Shown piece by piece: positions 37,401 through 52,400 of a stretch of DNA of 64,000 bases (its first letter is position 1; each line of letters begins with the position of its first letter). The notes beneath the pieces are model-generated. The model searched no databases. It had not been told where the DNA came from and saw nothing but the letters and a program-made list of their open reading frames with translations. The DNA lies in contig NC_092572.1 in assembly GCF_037975245.1 (NCBI RefSeq), positions 12,622,769-12,686,768 of the forward strand, written 5' to 3'. This stretch comes from Apostichopus japonicus. Lineage: Eukaryota > Echinodermata > Holothuroidea > Aspidochirotida > Stichopodidae. A program made the translations under genes and the position numbers.

Positions 37401-40400
37401 CTTCAAGAGCATCTCCTTCTCAAAGGCCTGCTGTTTCTGCCCAATAAGTTTCTCTTTTTGTTCGTCCAGCTGAGCCTCCACCACCTTCTCACTTTTCTTG
37501 GTTTCTTCCTCTAACTCCTTCATGGCATCCTCCAGGTCCTCTTGAAGTTTCACTTCCAAATCTGCTAATTTCTCTTCTTGTTTGACCTTTAGATAAACAA
37601 AAGAGATATTAGAATTTTAGAGATTTTGATCACTTAATTGAATAAATAACATATTAATCACATTAATCACATGACTAAAGGCATAGAGGTTTGTGAAAAT
37701 AAGACTGAAAAGTGGGCCTCAGAAACTTTTTTCCTCTCTCAGTTTGAATGTAACTGAAACAGATGACCCTGAGCATAATTCATAATATAGACAGACATAA
37801 TATAGACTATCATTCTATTGGCTATGGGAAGCCAAAATGATCATTTAAATGAGCTGATGTTTGGCTTCAATGCCCAAAGCAAAGCCAACCCAACCAAACT
37901 CAACAAATATCATCAGTTGAACCTAGGTCCCTTCAGCTCAGATAAGACCTGCATAGACCAACCCGGCCGACTTTAAATCAATCCACACTAGCTCACTTCA
38001 GCCCCAACTAGAATACTCCAGCTCAACTCAGTTTCACCCAGCTCAGCCCAATTTGGGTCAGCTCAGCCCAGTTTAGCCCAAACCTGCCCATTTCAGCTCA
38101 GCCCAGGTCAGTTTACTCCAGCCCAGTTCAGTCTACCCCAGTTCAGCTTAGCCCAGGTCAGTTTAGCCCAGCCCATTTCAGCTCAGGTCAGTTTAGCAAA
38201 GCAGTTTAGCCCAGCCTAGTTCAGCTAAGCCCAGGCCAGTGCTGGCCATCCCAACCAGCCCATCCCATCCTACCTGAGCCATTCCCATCCCAGTTAATCT
38301 GTTCCACTCACCAATAGTTTTTCTTTCTCTTTCTTGTTATTTTCATCCTCTGTTCGGTTCTGTACTGCTGTGATAGCTTCCTCTCCTACTTGCTCTCCTT
38401 TCAGGACCTGTCAGAAATCAAACACGAAGAAAAAAAAAGAATTCAAAACTCAACAAATTATGACCAAATGGTACCACACATTTACAAGAAAAACAACAGA
38501 TAAATATGCATATTCATTAATAAAACACTGTGTCAAAAGTCAGATGCTTAGGGGGCTGCAGCATAACTGCATCTATGCTGCAGAGGACAACATTTAGTGC
38601 TTGCAGTTTTACACAGACAAATTCAATTGTTTAATACTGATTCATCCTTGCTGTAGAGGAATTTGCAGCTGCTGCAGCTTGTCTTTTTGACACAGTGCTT
38701 GAAAACCATCCATTTTATTTAGCACCAAATTTGAACAGTACAATTAACCTCAATTAACAATCACAAACATCACGTTAGCCATCTGCATTGCTTTTGTTCT
38801 CTCAGATCCCCCACCTTCCTGATCCTTTGATGTACCCCATTTTCCCTTACCCTATGAGTAACCCCCTCCCCTTCCCCATCACATACCTCCTTCTTAGTGA
38901 TGTGGTCCAGTTCCTCAGCTACTGCCTCTTCGACCATCACTTCCTCTCTCAGCTTCCTCCTTGCTCCCAGTTTCTGTCTCAGTTTTTCTTTCTGAGATAC
39001 TTGCTCCATCTTCATCCTAGCTTGAACAGACTCCACCTCGTCCAGGTATTTCTGTACCTCAGCTTTCTGCTCCTCCGTCGGTTCTCCCGTCTGTTCCATC
39101 AGCTGCTCGATGAGTTTCTCGTGGTTCTTGGCTTGTTCTACGTCGCTGATGTCCTTCAGGGCATCCATAGCTGCGGCAAGACTTTTCTCATTGTCTGCCA
39201 GTCTCTGGGCCTCGTCGGCTGAGGGAAAGATTGCAAAGAAGATTACGGTTATCCTCAGCTGACCAAGCTAAGCAACTTTATCGCTATGGCAATTTAGCGT
39301 TGAATAATATTGAAAAATTCACCAAACTCCTGGCAGACAGTCCAAAAGAAATAGTATTGTTGCTCACGAGCATATTAACGTACTGTTACATGTTGGTTTG
39401 TTATTCTATGAAGCTTTATCGGCATCTACCACTAAGTTTGTCATAGGAAAAGGTTTGCAAACACATGAGTCTGTCTCACACTGTCTGACTAGAGGAGAAT
39501 GGAGATGCAAGATAACACACCAGGGTAAAGTATTAACGATCATCGGGTTGGCCGAGTATTGAATGGTATCAGCATTGGAAAAATTTTCCCAAACTTGTAT
39601 CTCTGCTACGACAGGCCACTACATGTTGGTTTGACGATGAAGAAACTATCTGGTGATAGTTTAAGCATTATTGCATTATAAATACAAAACCCTAAGAAAC
39701 TAGTTTTATGTTATAACATTTTGCAAAAAAGAAATAAACTTAACATTTCAACCATTCTGCTTTAATGTAACCTAGTGTTCAAATATTATAATGCATCAAA
39801 AGAGTTGTCGTAATATGTAACCAAACTTAAATGACTTTTCACTTGGTGTTATTTATTGAACTATTTCATCATATCCTCAATGGAACATTCAACAACATTT
39901 ATTGACATACTGTTATAAAACTGTTTCGCTTCTTCTGAGCCTTCTTCCACTCCATCTGGCAGCCCCTTGATCTTACTGCCTCGCCTCTTGTTCATCCTTT
40001 GCTTCATCCGGTCTTTCATGTTCCCGTTCTTCTTGCTCGTGTCGACGTTAAACTCTTCCGCCTTTCCGGATACGTCTCCCAAGTTGGCGATGTTCATCAG
40101 CCTCATTCTCTCTTCCATCTCCCGGTCTAGCTGTGCCCGCCTCTCTGGATCATCCTGGCATTCAGACAAGAAAATTACATTTTAATATAAATTTATGAGT
40201 ACCAGTCCCAGCCACAGGACGAGTCCAAACCGTGGAAACACCACCAAACAATTCCCCAAACACTCTCAACACATCTCTTGCGTGGTAAAATTTAAAAAAA
40301 AAATCTGGTAACAAGTCATTCTTATAATAGATGGTGTCAGTGTTCTGTGACCCATTGTACCCCTCCCATGACCCCCCACCCCCACCCCTCCCTTGCCCAT

Positions 40401-43400
40401 TCTCTATCCATCAACAACTAAACTGACTACAGCACTGCTCCCAGTGCAATGCAATTTCTAGACCCTCATTACACAGTGCCTATGGAAATTGCACCTCCTT
40501 CAATAGAAGAATCTATCAAACCAGAAGCGGCTAGCTTTACAAGCCATGTTGTTTTCATGCTGTCTTTATACTCTATACTGTGCTGAATGCAAATAGGGGT
40601 AACACGGCATACAAACTACTGCGGCTTATTCATGGCACCCGCAGTAAACCAAAAATAGTCATGTAGGGATCCCAACAAACTAAGCGCAGGGTAGCAGGCA
40701 GAGCACAGGACCAGAACTCTTGAGGTCCCTGGGTTTCGAATCTCATTCTAGCCAAATAGATTCGTTGCCCTTCATTCGATTCTATCGTCTTCCTGTCGGT
40801 CTCCCCCGTAACTATAACTGATTATGTAATAATAACTCCTGCCAGTGATGGTTACCTCTGCCTCTTCTTCTGCGTAGGCTCTCTCCATGTCAGCCAACAG
40901 CTGAGCCTGCTGCAGCATCATCAGCCTGATGAGCTTCTCATTCTCGTCCTCCGTCATCTGGAGCATCTCCGGGACGACCGTCTCGCTCAGACCATCCTGA
41001 GCAGCTTCTCGCAGGTGTTTCCTTGGAAATTATCGATAACAAATTATTAAACAACAAAAAATAGTAAAACAAATTTCTGAATCACTGTTTCAATATTTTT
41101 GTAATCATTTGTTGTACTGGTTGTGGAGGAACACATGAAAAAGCAAAGTCATTTTTTGTCTTTTCTTTTGCCTATGAAAACAACATACAACATTTATTAC
41201 TGAAAAAACAACAAAGAAACAAAAGGAAAAACCATGAAATGAAGAATCTGCCCTAAATGGTGAGGAACAATTTACCATTTCCATCCTCAAAAAAGGTTTA
41301 AGGCTTAATTTTTACCATTACCCTCACCTCACTGTCCTCCAACACCCCACCACCCCCCCCACCATCAAAACCACATCTCACCTCATTGACTTCATTGTTA
41401 AATAATGAATTATATTAATTGTGGACATCTGTCATTAACCTGTGATGAACTTTATGAGAAATAATTTACTTAATTTCTTACTTCATTAAGCTCAGATGAA
41501 ATTTCAACAAATTTGAATCTACCCAAAAATACTTTCAAAGCCCAAACCAATTATACCAGGGTATACACCAAACCCCACGCTGAGTTCACTGGTGTATGTT
41601 TCACTACCTAACACCATTCACTTAGAAGAAGTGATTGCATCATACGAGGTAATCTCATGTCGTGATCAAGGTACGAAAATACAAAGACATGTGAAAAAAT
41701 GAGTCTGAGATGTAAATCTTCCATTTTGTTTCCTTCGCTGTCTTACTTGTGAAGTTTTTCTTTCGCAGCCGTCCTCTTTTCGGCCAACTTCTTTTGAAGT
41801 TTCTGGAGTTGCTCCTGTTTGGCTTCTTCGATCTGAGCTGTTACTTTCTGAGACTGAAACAAGGGGTGGAGGATGGGGGGGAAAATGATTACATTTATAA
41901 TAATTTCTTTGACAGTAATTCATGGCTAACACTCTCAAGGATTCTTGATTAGCAGAATGTCTCCTAAAAGACAGGGCCTGTATTGTCTTTTCCTTGTCCA
42001 GGAGGTATTTATCACCTAGTTATTGACTTATACTCTAAAGTAGAATGGACATTATTACAATGAAGATGGACTGGTCTGCTGTACTGCTAATGACTGTACT
42101 GAGGTGGGCTTGGGTTGGGGCTGATAGTAGTTGTGGTAGGTCAAGAAGGCACAGGTAGGGAGGAAGAGGGTAGGGTTGGCAAGATAGAGGGTAGGGCTAA
42201 AAGAGGATGGGCTAAAAAAGACAGTGCTGTATTAGTCAGGGTGGATGCAACAGGAGTTACTGGGCAAACCTATGCTGGGCAGGGTAACCATATAGCTGGG
42301 TTGTAAATGACTGAGCTTTGATAACCTTAGAAAGGCTGGGATGATAATAAACTGATGTGAACCAAACCTAGCTGCAAAGGGTGGAGAGGGGTGGACATAA
42401 TGGACCTTGAAGTTGACCAAAGTTGGAGAATCGACAGTGTTCGTTAAACAGGTTTGAGATTTGTCGGGAAGAGGGAGGGGGAGGGGGTAGGAGAGAGACC
42501 AATGTTCAGTAGTGCTGAAATTTGTCACCTGTGATGACACTAAACTTAAATCAAAATCGTTGCTGTGAAAGTTCTCAGGGGACCAAGGCCACCCCGGCAC
42601 CCCTGCATACAGGGCCCCTGCGTACCCTGCACCCCTGCATACAGGACTGGACGCCAAGTTTAGACTCTACTGATCTATCATGGGAATAGTGCACTACTAC
42701 TACTACTCTCACCTGATCAATGAAAGCAGCCACCAACTTCTGTCTCTCTTCTTCGTCATCAGTCTCTTGTAACTTCTTCTTCAAATCTACTTTCATCTTG
42801 ACAAACATTTCTTCCTTCTTTTCCTCAAAGCTCTAAAAGTTTTTGAAAAAGTTTTTAAAGCAAGATATAATCATCATTTATGAAATTCACATGGAGAATG
42901 TTACAAGATAATGATCTTATTTTTATTATTTCCTAAAGCAACACACACCGTTGAAACTATGTTCATTTGATAGTAAAGAAAATGGCCCAACTGACAGTTT
43001 ATCTCACAGGTCCCCATTTATACACCTGGGTGAAGACAGGCAATGGAGATAAAGTGCCTTGCCCAAGGACACACCGCAATGATCTGGCCAGGACTCGAAC
43101 CTGAAAACCTTGGATCACAGGTCCACTGCCATAACCTTAACCACAATGCTCTCACTGTAAGATATGCTTATGCTCTTTTTCTGTGTTTGCTTTCTTTGTA
43201 ATTCCAATGGAGATGTATGTATGGAAATTATTCTTCTTATTACCATGGAGATGTTACATATTGTATAATCTCATCCTATAAATATCAAAAATATGTACGG
43301 TTGGAAAACTCTGACAATAAATTCATCTTTCATAGATTGTTTCTTGATGTTTTTTACTTTTATGACTGCGTTTGTTTCCTCAACTTCTGCTCCTCTTAAG

Positions 43401-46400
43401 GTTCTCTCTAACTGAACGCATTCCATCATCTGTCTCTCTGAGATGGTCTTGGCGGCCATTTCCTTTTCGTCCGTCAAGGAGGTGAACGTTTCCGCTACCT
43501 TGATGTTACTTCTGAGGTTGTACTGGCTAGCTGCCACTAAAGCAGTTCAGAGACAAACATAATGATAAATACATAAACAACAACTACAAAAAAAAAATGA
43601 TAATAATTGGCACTTTACAAATGATCCGATTTGTCAGGTTTTTATTTACATATTTCTTCGGTTAAATTAGAACCAAACAAAATGAGAATCAAAACTAAAG
43701 TATGAAATGTTTCACAAAAGTTAATTAGGGCAGTATTCAAGAACTTGGCATACATTGTCTCTGGATGTGTGATGCTGATTAATTCAATTTGGCTTTGGCT
43801 TTGAGTACAACGTTTCTGCATGCTGCCGTGATGGACCAATCCAACCGTAATAATAATTACCGACTTTGCGATACGTGTTATAGTCATTCCCGGTCCCCCT
43901 GAACAGCTATAACAAGCTTCACACAACTCAGTGTTGCCCATCTGATATTTCTCTTTAGACGTTAGTCAAATGCATATCTAACAGGTCCCCCCCCCCTGCC
44001 TCTTCAACCACACAGCAAAAATTAAAAGTAGTTCTTAACACAATGTTTCATACAGACCTAAATTATAGACCTTATAGTCTAAATATGCCTCAAAATGCAC
44101 CACTCCACATGGATTGTCTTTTTTTTTCCTGGCAGACAACGCCCACCGCCCCCTACCTACATGGTTGTCAGATTTCACTACCCTCGGGCCACACTCGTTC
44201 CTTTTAAAATCCTGGATCCACTCCAGTTATTTGTACTTTCGCTGTCACCAGAGATGTCCTAATAATACCAGTTGCAACCGAGAATTGTCAGCTACAATTA
44301 TCAGGAACAGGTTAACCATAGTTTTTGCTTTAAATCTGCGATGGTCGGCTGCCAACTTCTGCATTTAATGTTATTAACAAAGCTCAAGCAATCAATAGGT
44401 CATACATGAATGAAAAAGAATGACAACACTAATAACCTACCAAACCGAATCAACTGCAGGGTACAATATACCAACAAAACTCATGATTACTTACATGAAG
44501 CCATGGATTTAGCTGCCACATCTCCTTTACCAACTGGAATCTCCAATTGGATTCCATTTTCTTGTAACCTGCCTCCCGAAACTCCTTCTTGAAGTAAAGT
44601 ACGATTGATAGTACTTGATGGGCCAGTCACCTGGAAATAATAACAGGGAGAAAAAAGGAGAAGTCACCAACCTGAATCTTTCAATTTTCAATTATTGGAA
44701 AAATTAATTCAATTATGGATAATCAAATGTTGAATAACTTTGAAAAACAGTGAAGGATTAACAGGATGAAGGATTAACAGACTTTTTTTAAGTAGTGGTG
44801 GGAGATGTTACCATAGAAACACATCCAGTAGTTGTTAGCTAACCAAATTACTGCTAGATAAAAGAAAGGAAAACACTACTGCAAGATAGTTATACATTTT
44901 GCACTCATGTGTATATTGCATGGTGGGAGATGTTACCATGGCAACACATACAGTAGCTCTTAGCCAAATTACTTAATACTGTCAAATGAAATGAATGATA
45001 GGGTATAGATTGTACCTTGACTGATGTTGGACCACCTCCACCTAGGCTCTCAATCAACTCTGCAGAGAGGGTGAAGTTGGCTCCCTTCTCCAACATCGAG
45101 ATCAGCTGTTTGAGGAGCGGAATTATTTCCCGACTGGATTCCGAGGTAGTGGTGTCACCATAGACGCCTGTGATGGTAGCATCATAGTCACCGGCGATGA
45201 ACTTAGCGTTAGTTAAAACGGCCTACAAAAGCATAAATAAATATTAAAAAATTAACTGGATCCTTAAATATGGTCAGTCTGACAGCTTATAGAAGGATCT
45301 CATCTCAATGAAATTAAAGAGATGAGAAACAAAAACAAGAGCATATCAAATAAAATTTCAGGAAAAAAAAAGTGAAACTTATTCAAACAAAAATATAGAT
45401 AAAAAATTTAAATTATTTTTTTATTTTTTTATTAATTAAATAAAATTAAATAAATTTTAAAAAATAAATAAAAAATAAAAAATAAAAAAAAGTTATCCAA
45501 TAGTACAGATTTTCAAATGGTCTTTCTGTTTGTTTGTTGTTGTTTACCTCTCTCTCTGTCTTTTAAGCATATTTGTTTGTCAAAAAGTAGCATACCTTTG
45601 CCTCTATTCCCAGCAGTTCTGTGGTCTCCCTGGAATATTCTAAGCCAGCCTTGTCCTTATCCAGTATCTCTGTTTTGGTCAGTATCTGATCCTTCAGGTC
45701 ACCTTGTAGTCTGGCCTTGGCCTGGCGGTAACGTTTCAAAGCAGCTTGTTCAGCATCGGGATTCAGAGCATCCTAGAAATTAATAAAAGAACAAAATTTT
45801 AAAAAACATCAAAAAGGGTTTGGACAACTATGGAATTGTTTCATTCTGCAATAATCATATTTCAGAATAATATTTATATAACTTTGTCTCATTTTTACAA
45901 AGACAACACAAATTTGGTGAAATAATGGAGCATAAAGGCAAGAGTAAAGAAATTATTTCACAGCCATTGTCTGGAAAAAGGTGGTTTAATTAGGTAGTGA
46001 CTGGTCACACATTATGAAACAAGTAAGTGGGCTGCAGTTTAGGGGACAGAGAAGGGGTATAGCCAAATCCCTCATATGAACTCAACGTGTGATACAAGGA
46101 TACGAAAATATATTTTTACCAATGACTAACAGTTATGCCAAATGCTGACACCAAAAACGGTATTCAGTTGTTCACACAGGTTAAGTATGTCAAACGGATC
46201 TAAAAGTATCAAATGTTAAGTTATATTTTCAGCAAAGACAAACTTTAGTTCATTGCAAGATTCAATGAACTCCTAGAAAATGTAACTGCCGATTATAAAT
46301 ATCTTACATGTGCACATGGGTACCCACAACCAGGCAATGAAATGAAATGATCGTGGATTATTTATATTAAAGCCAAAACGTTATACAAGTTTCATTTCAT

Positions 46401-49400
46401 TTTATTTATTTTGTTTTCACAACATGCATTTAAACTATTTACAAATAACATGAAGTAGTAGTGACTATAATGCATGAAGTGAAGGAAGCGGAACAATAAA
46501 CCCTTGCAGGCTTGACGAGGTGCTCCCCTCCCTAAAAACACTGAGTAAGAGACCAATCAAAAGTACAATAAAGCAAGTTACGTTCTTTCTTCAGGTTGAT
46601 AGCTAGGCATGCATTTATGGATCATATTTAGTATATACATAACATGTACCTCTAATTCCTTCATTCGTTCCTCATATTTACTTTCTTCTAACTCCAGACG
46701 ACTGTAGATCTTACGGATGGTGTCGACATACTTCAGATGCGAGGAGTGGTATCTCTCCTCGCAGGTTCTTTCGTGAGGGTCGCCTGAGGTAAGCAAAGCC
46801 ATGAAAAGCAAATGTGTTACTTTAAAGTAGTAAAAATAACAAGGAATGTTACCCATGTGTAACCTTTGCATCAAAGCCTTTTTTATACTCTTCTTTCCCA
46901 ATGTTAGTCCCTTAGTGTATTAACCAGCCATTGAAAAGGTCAATTGGATATACCATGTGGGAAAATTGAAATGAGCAATATGGGTAAAATGTATGAATTC
47001 TGTAGGTGCAATCAATTAACACCTACAGTTTCTTTCTTCTCTCCATCCCTTGTCTACTAATCCCCTTACATTTATCTCTTTGTGTTCACCATGTTCATTA
47101 ACCTGTCTGTATTCTGTGCATGTTTTTGTCCCTTCTGTTACTGTTACTTGTCATTTGGCCTTTGAAGAAGATCCTGCTAGGATTGAAACGTCAGGCCAAC
47201 TTACACAACCCCTATGGTGCACAAAAAAAAGACCGTTCAGGAACACTAAACGGTTCAATATGGGTGCATTAAGCAAACATTGCGGGTATTATATTAATCA
47301 AAATAGTTCTACGAATGAGTCAAGAAGCCACTCGGAAGTATCATTTTCACAAATGAGGTAACAGTAAATATGTAATATGTTGGGAGTCACATGACCCAGG
47401 GACAGTCTTTGGTAGGTTGACTTGCAATCCCTACATTCTCTCATAGTTATACAGAAAATATGGATAGTTCACAACCACGTCAAATAAAGTAATACATCAA
47501 CATCATGGCACATCAGAGGTGAAGACATTCCATCATAGACAGCTATAAAACAATTGACATTTTTTGCCTTATTGGTTCTATCTATTTAATATTTTGGTTT
47601 TTGTTACAATTTGTTTTTAGGTTTTACATTTGTAAAGCGCTTTGAGCAGCTTTGCTGATTATGCGCTATATAAATATTACTTATTTCTATTATTGACAAT
47701 GAGTTACAGCAAGTAATCAGAAATATTACAAGCATTAGGCAATACACAGGGTATAGGGAAGGGGAAGGTAACAGCAGGGTTAGGTAAACAGTATTAAGAC
47801 AACAACAGAACCAGATTGAACAAGGAGAATAATATTATGCCTCATAATGGATGATATTTAAAACAATCGAGTCTTTCTGGTTTAGGTAAACGTGTCAAAG
47901 AAGTGGAAACATGTCGTCCTGGCTATGTCTTGTCCAACAGGTTTTGCAGACGGTTAAAGGGTAAATAAAAAGGAGAATTTACCAAGTGTTAGGATCTTGA
48001 CGACGTGGAGAGGCAGGATGTTGTTGAGTTCCTCCTCGGCTTCCGCTCGCCTCTGAATCTCTCTCTTCTGTGACTCCTCCAGAGATTTCACAGCTTCTGT
48101 GATGGAGGCCAACGAATCTTCAACCTGTTCGATCAAAGAATGTCTAGAAAAGTTTAAAAGTTTATCTCAAGATGGGAAAGCATGAGGACAGGCACTAAGA
48201 GCCTGAGCTAACATCTTATCAGTGAACCAGAATTAATATATTAATTAATACCACAATTAACTAATACCATAATTAATTAACTAATTGATTGATTAATTAA
48301 TACCCACAATTAATTAATTGATTAATTAATACCATAATTAATTAATTAATTAATACCATAATTAATTAATACCATAATTAATAATTGATTATGGTGTTTC
48401 TCTTATAATCCCTTCCCGACAATTTCTGGGTTGAATCCAATCATTTTTGTTCTTTTTGCTGTTTTCCTTACACTTAATCTGCTTTCCGTTCAGAAACTTA
48501 AGCTTGCTGTTTCTCCATTTCTATGCTCGCTCTTTGTGTGTATCAATTAAAATCTCTACTATTTGACTTTGATGCAGCTTTGCTGCAGCTTCTTGTTGTT
48601 GACACAGTGCCTAAGAGGGTTTCACTATCAAAATCTATACACAATTGACTTTTTCTACCCAATTATTGATCAGATCACTGGTAGCGATTATTTACAGTGC
48701 TTCCTTTTATTAATTATTTGATCTGAATAAGCCGGCCATATATTACCGTTTTACTATCCAGATCTTCCAACTGCAACATCAGTTTGTTAGACAGCCTGGA
48801 CTCCATCTTGATCAGATCTTGTTCGCTCTGTCGTTGACGACGCCAGGCTCCCCGCCTCGCTACGATCTCATCCTCGAGAAGAGAAACAGCCCCCAGTGGT
48901 GGTTTCTTCTTATTGCCTCCGGACGAGATGGTTACCGGGACGACTGTGTCAGTTTCTGGATTGATCCTGACCCCAGTGGTGGGTGAAAGGTCACCGGTGG
49001 CTGGATCGACGACCAGTTTGCCAATAGTTATAGGCACCAGACCTGTTTTATTATAGAGAACAGGCCTCAGTCAGTAGTGAATAGTTGTAAATGCAATATA
49101 ACAGCTGACAACCATTTAACTAAATTAAACTCAAAGAGGACTCCCATCGCCATCATATGTGAATATGTCCCATAACTATCAAATAAAACTCAAAATTTGA
49201 TTCCTACATTCTTAAAATTCTGCACGGCATGGTGCTTGCTGGGCTATTTTACACATCAACGTGGCATTGCAGACGATACAGTCTTCATTCCAAAGCATGC
49301 TTTCTCACTACTTTAAAACTAAGACTATATTTTATGGCAACAGGGGATTTCATATTTGTGCACCACACCAACTAGCTGGAATTCCCTGTTGTAGACAATT

Positions 49401-52400
49401 TCTTTCATTAACCACTTTTTGAATGTTTCATTATGAAATTCAATTTACAGGTTCAACACAGAAAGGTACTAAGGCCTATGGCATTAGTAAATTTTGTACA
49501 AACATTTCTGACTATACATGACAAGGTTGTGAGGCATTTCTTTCTGAGATTTTATAATGATTAATTTTACCTTATTTTATATATATATATCTCTTTCACT
49601 TACCATCACCATCAGGGTCCTCAACTGTTCCACCTAGGGGTATGAGTCTGCCTGACTCAGGGTCCTTCTCCACTCCTAAAATGGGGACCCTCTGCCCACT
49701 GCCACCAGGGTCAGCCATCTCTGTGCCAACCAGAATTGGCAGCAGTTGACCAGTCTCTGCAAACTCATACATGCCTGAGATGGGAAAGAAAATCAAAATA
49801 TTGAAAAAAAATTCAAACAATTTCAAATGAAAATCTGACTTCAATGTTGTTGTGTAAGTTTCTTGACCAATAAATAAGCATGATTTTGTGACAGTTTCCA
49901 ACTTCAGAATGGAGTAAAACACAACTTGATTCGGCCAAGGAGAAAGAGAGAAAAGAGAGAAACATAGAAGCCTCTAAGAGCAGTCGGAGTTTATACTCTA
50001 GCAAGCTGATTTCACTAGTTTAGGTAATTGGATTATACAGTATACACATCAGTTCACTCCACCCTAATGATCAACATTATGAAATTTCTACAAAATGTTA
50101 TAGGCCACACCATAATTTTTCTTAAATTATGTCTTCTCTTAGTTCATAATTCCTAAATAACATGTTTTTTATATTTTCAAATACAAGGTAAAGCCACGGT
50201 GACTGCCATGTTTTATCCTAAATCCCAACATTTCATGACTAAAATGTACCTTCTAAATAAACCTTTGAATATACAATATACTTTGTTTTTGTACTTGTAT
50301 TTTTAAGATTCAGTTTTCCATTTTGCTTGTAATTTGTCCCTCGTGGTTTCTGTTACTTGTCATTTAAGCCTCTGAAGAAGATCCTGCTAGGATTGAAACA
50401 TCAGACCCACTTACTTTTACACATAAAATGTACCATATGTTAAAGAATAAACAACATCCTACCTGGTGTCCCTCCACTGACCGCTAACACCGACGCCCTG
50501 TCCATTCTTCTCTCGACGTCGTGGGCGGCGCTGATGTGATGAGAATGACGGTGTTTTCGAGCCTTTTCCAAATTCTTCAAACAACTTTCGAGCTGATTCT
50601 TTTCGTGCCTGCAGTTGTTACCGTCAGGTCCTAAAAAAAATTTGAGATAGGAAGAAAGAAATGAGAGCTTTGAGTAGTAGTTTTTCCTTTAAGCCCTTGT
50701 AAAATCTTGAGCAATATTATCCGACTGCAAACCCACGCCTTGTTGGTAACCAGAGGCTTGGAATGTCCTTGATTTTCTAATATGCTCATTTGTTGCAAAG
50801 GAGATGAACTTTGGTGGGGGGAGGGGGGAATGGTACCAGTATCATAATGTGAGGATAGACTACCTATCAGTTATCAGTTTATGTGATGAGGTTATATAGG
50901 CTGTATGTATCACTTACACCCCGTCCCAAAGGTCACAACAACTGACGCACATTGCAGTGAAGTTTTAGGTAGGGGGTGCCACTATCTCAGTACACAGCGT
51001 TTAAACCTGTTAGGTTTGGTCCTCATCGACCAATACATGACATATAGGTTTAGTCTCTTAAACAAGTTGCGTGGTATAAATTTTAATTTGGTTCTTAGAC
51101 TGAGGCAAAAGCCTGGACTGTCCTTAATATTCTAATATATTCATTTGTTGCAAAGGAGCTGAACTTTAGGGAAAACAGTACCAGTGTGATAATGTGAGGA
51201 TAGACTACCAATCAGTTAATGTGATGAGGGTATATAGGCTGTATGTTTCACTTCGACCCACTCCAAAAGGCTGCAATAACTATTTTTTTCGGATTAAATA
51301 TTGTTCACCCTATGTAGGGGTACAAGTATATTCCCAAGGGGTTAATGGTTCCCCTACTCCTTCACAGCAGTAAAGAACAAATTAATCACATCTCAGCACA
51401 GGTATCTCTTTCCAAACCAGCACAAGTATCAAAAAAATAACTTTATCTCTATTCTACTATTGACTCACCAGTGACTGTCTCTAGATACAATCTTAGAGAC
51501 TCTCTCACTTTCTGTTCCAAGGCAATTTCCACAGCGTCCAGTACAGCTTGTTCCCCTCCGCTGCAGGGAAGTATGTCGTTATTCACCAGCATAGCACCAC
51601 GGATCGGGGCCTTCTTGCCGCTCATGGGCTCTGTGAACTTTTCGCCGGGAACCATGGGGAAGAATGCAGTGTGGTCTTGACTGGTGGGTTGTACCATTCC
51701 ACCCAAAGGTAAAACTTCACCTAAAGCAAGCAATCAGGAAAATGAATAACCACTTTAACAACATTTTCTCTATACATATTTATATAACATCGTTCATTTC
51801 AAGTAGCAGTTTATTTAATTAATCATGCATAAATGCATTGTTGAAGGAAAAGTGTGATAAAACCAAAAACAGCAAAATTTCTAAAACTAAATAAATAAAT
51901 TAATTACCTGAATCCGGGTCGATGGTGACGTCGACAATAACGACCGGTTGTTCGCTATCGGGATCGATCATGACGGATCCCACCTCAATGGGGACAGGTA
52001 GTCCTGTGACAGGGTCAGTCTGGGTACCAGCTACAGGGTATGCGACCCCAGACTGTGGATGGATGGTAATAGCCAAGATGGGGCACTGTAGGCCAGTCTG
52101 TGGATCCTGAATGGGGGCGTGTAATTTAATATCCCCTGAGTGTTCAGTCTGAGTCACAGGTGACTCGACTGGAAGGCCGGACTCTGGGTTAGTTGGGAAC
52201 GGGATGAACGGCAGAAGCCTCTCATCTGTCCTCAATGATTCTCCTGAAGAGGGAAATAATGATGTGTTGAAATATACTGTAACTTGTCATATATGGGGTA
52301 AAGGGAGGATATGTATTCATATTACAGTTAATATCTCTGGTAGTGTAATGTAGTAATAAGTGTAATATAATAGTGAAAGGGACAGAGTATGTTTCACTAT

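Noticed and set aside
39861-39910. TAG at 39863-39861 as the end of a gene
   Set aside because: A strong GTATGT donor at 39910 precedes it, and the next exon (acceptor at 39219) continues in the matching phase, so the stop is intronic.
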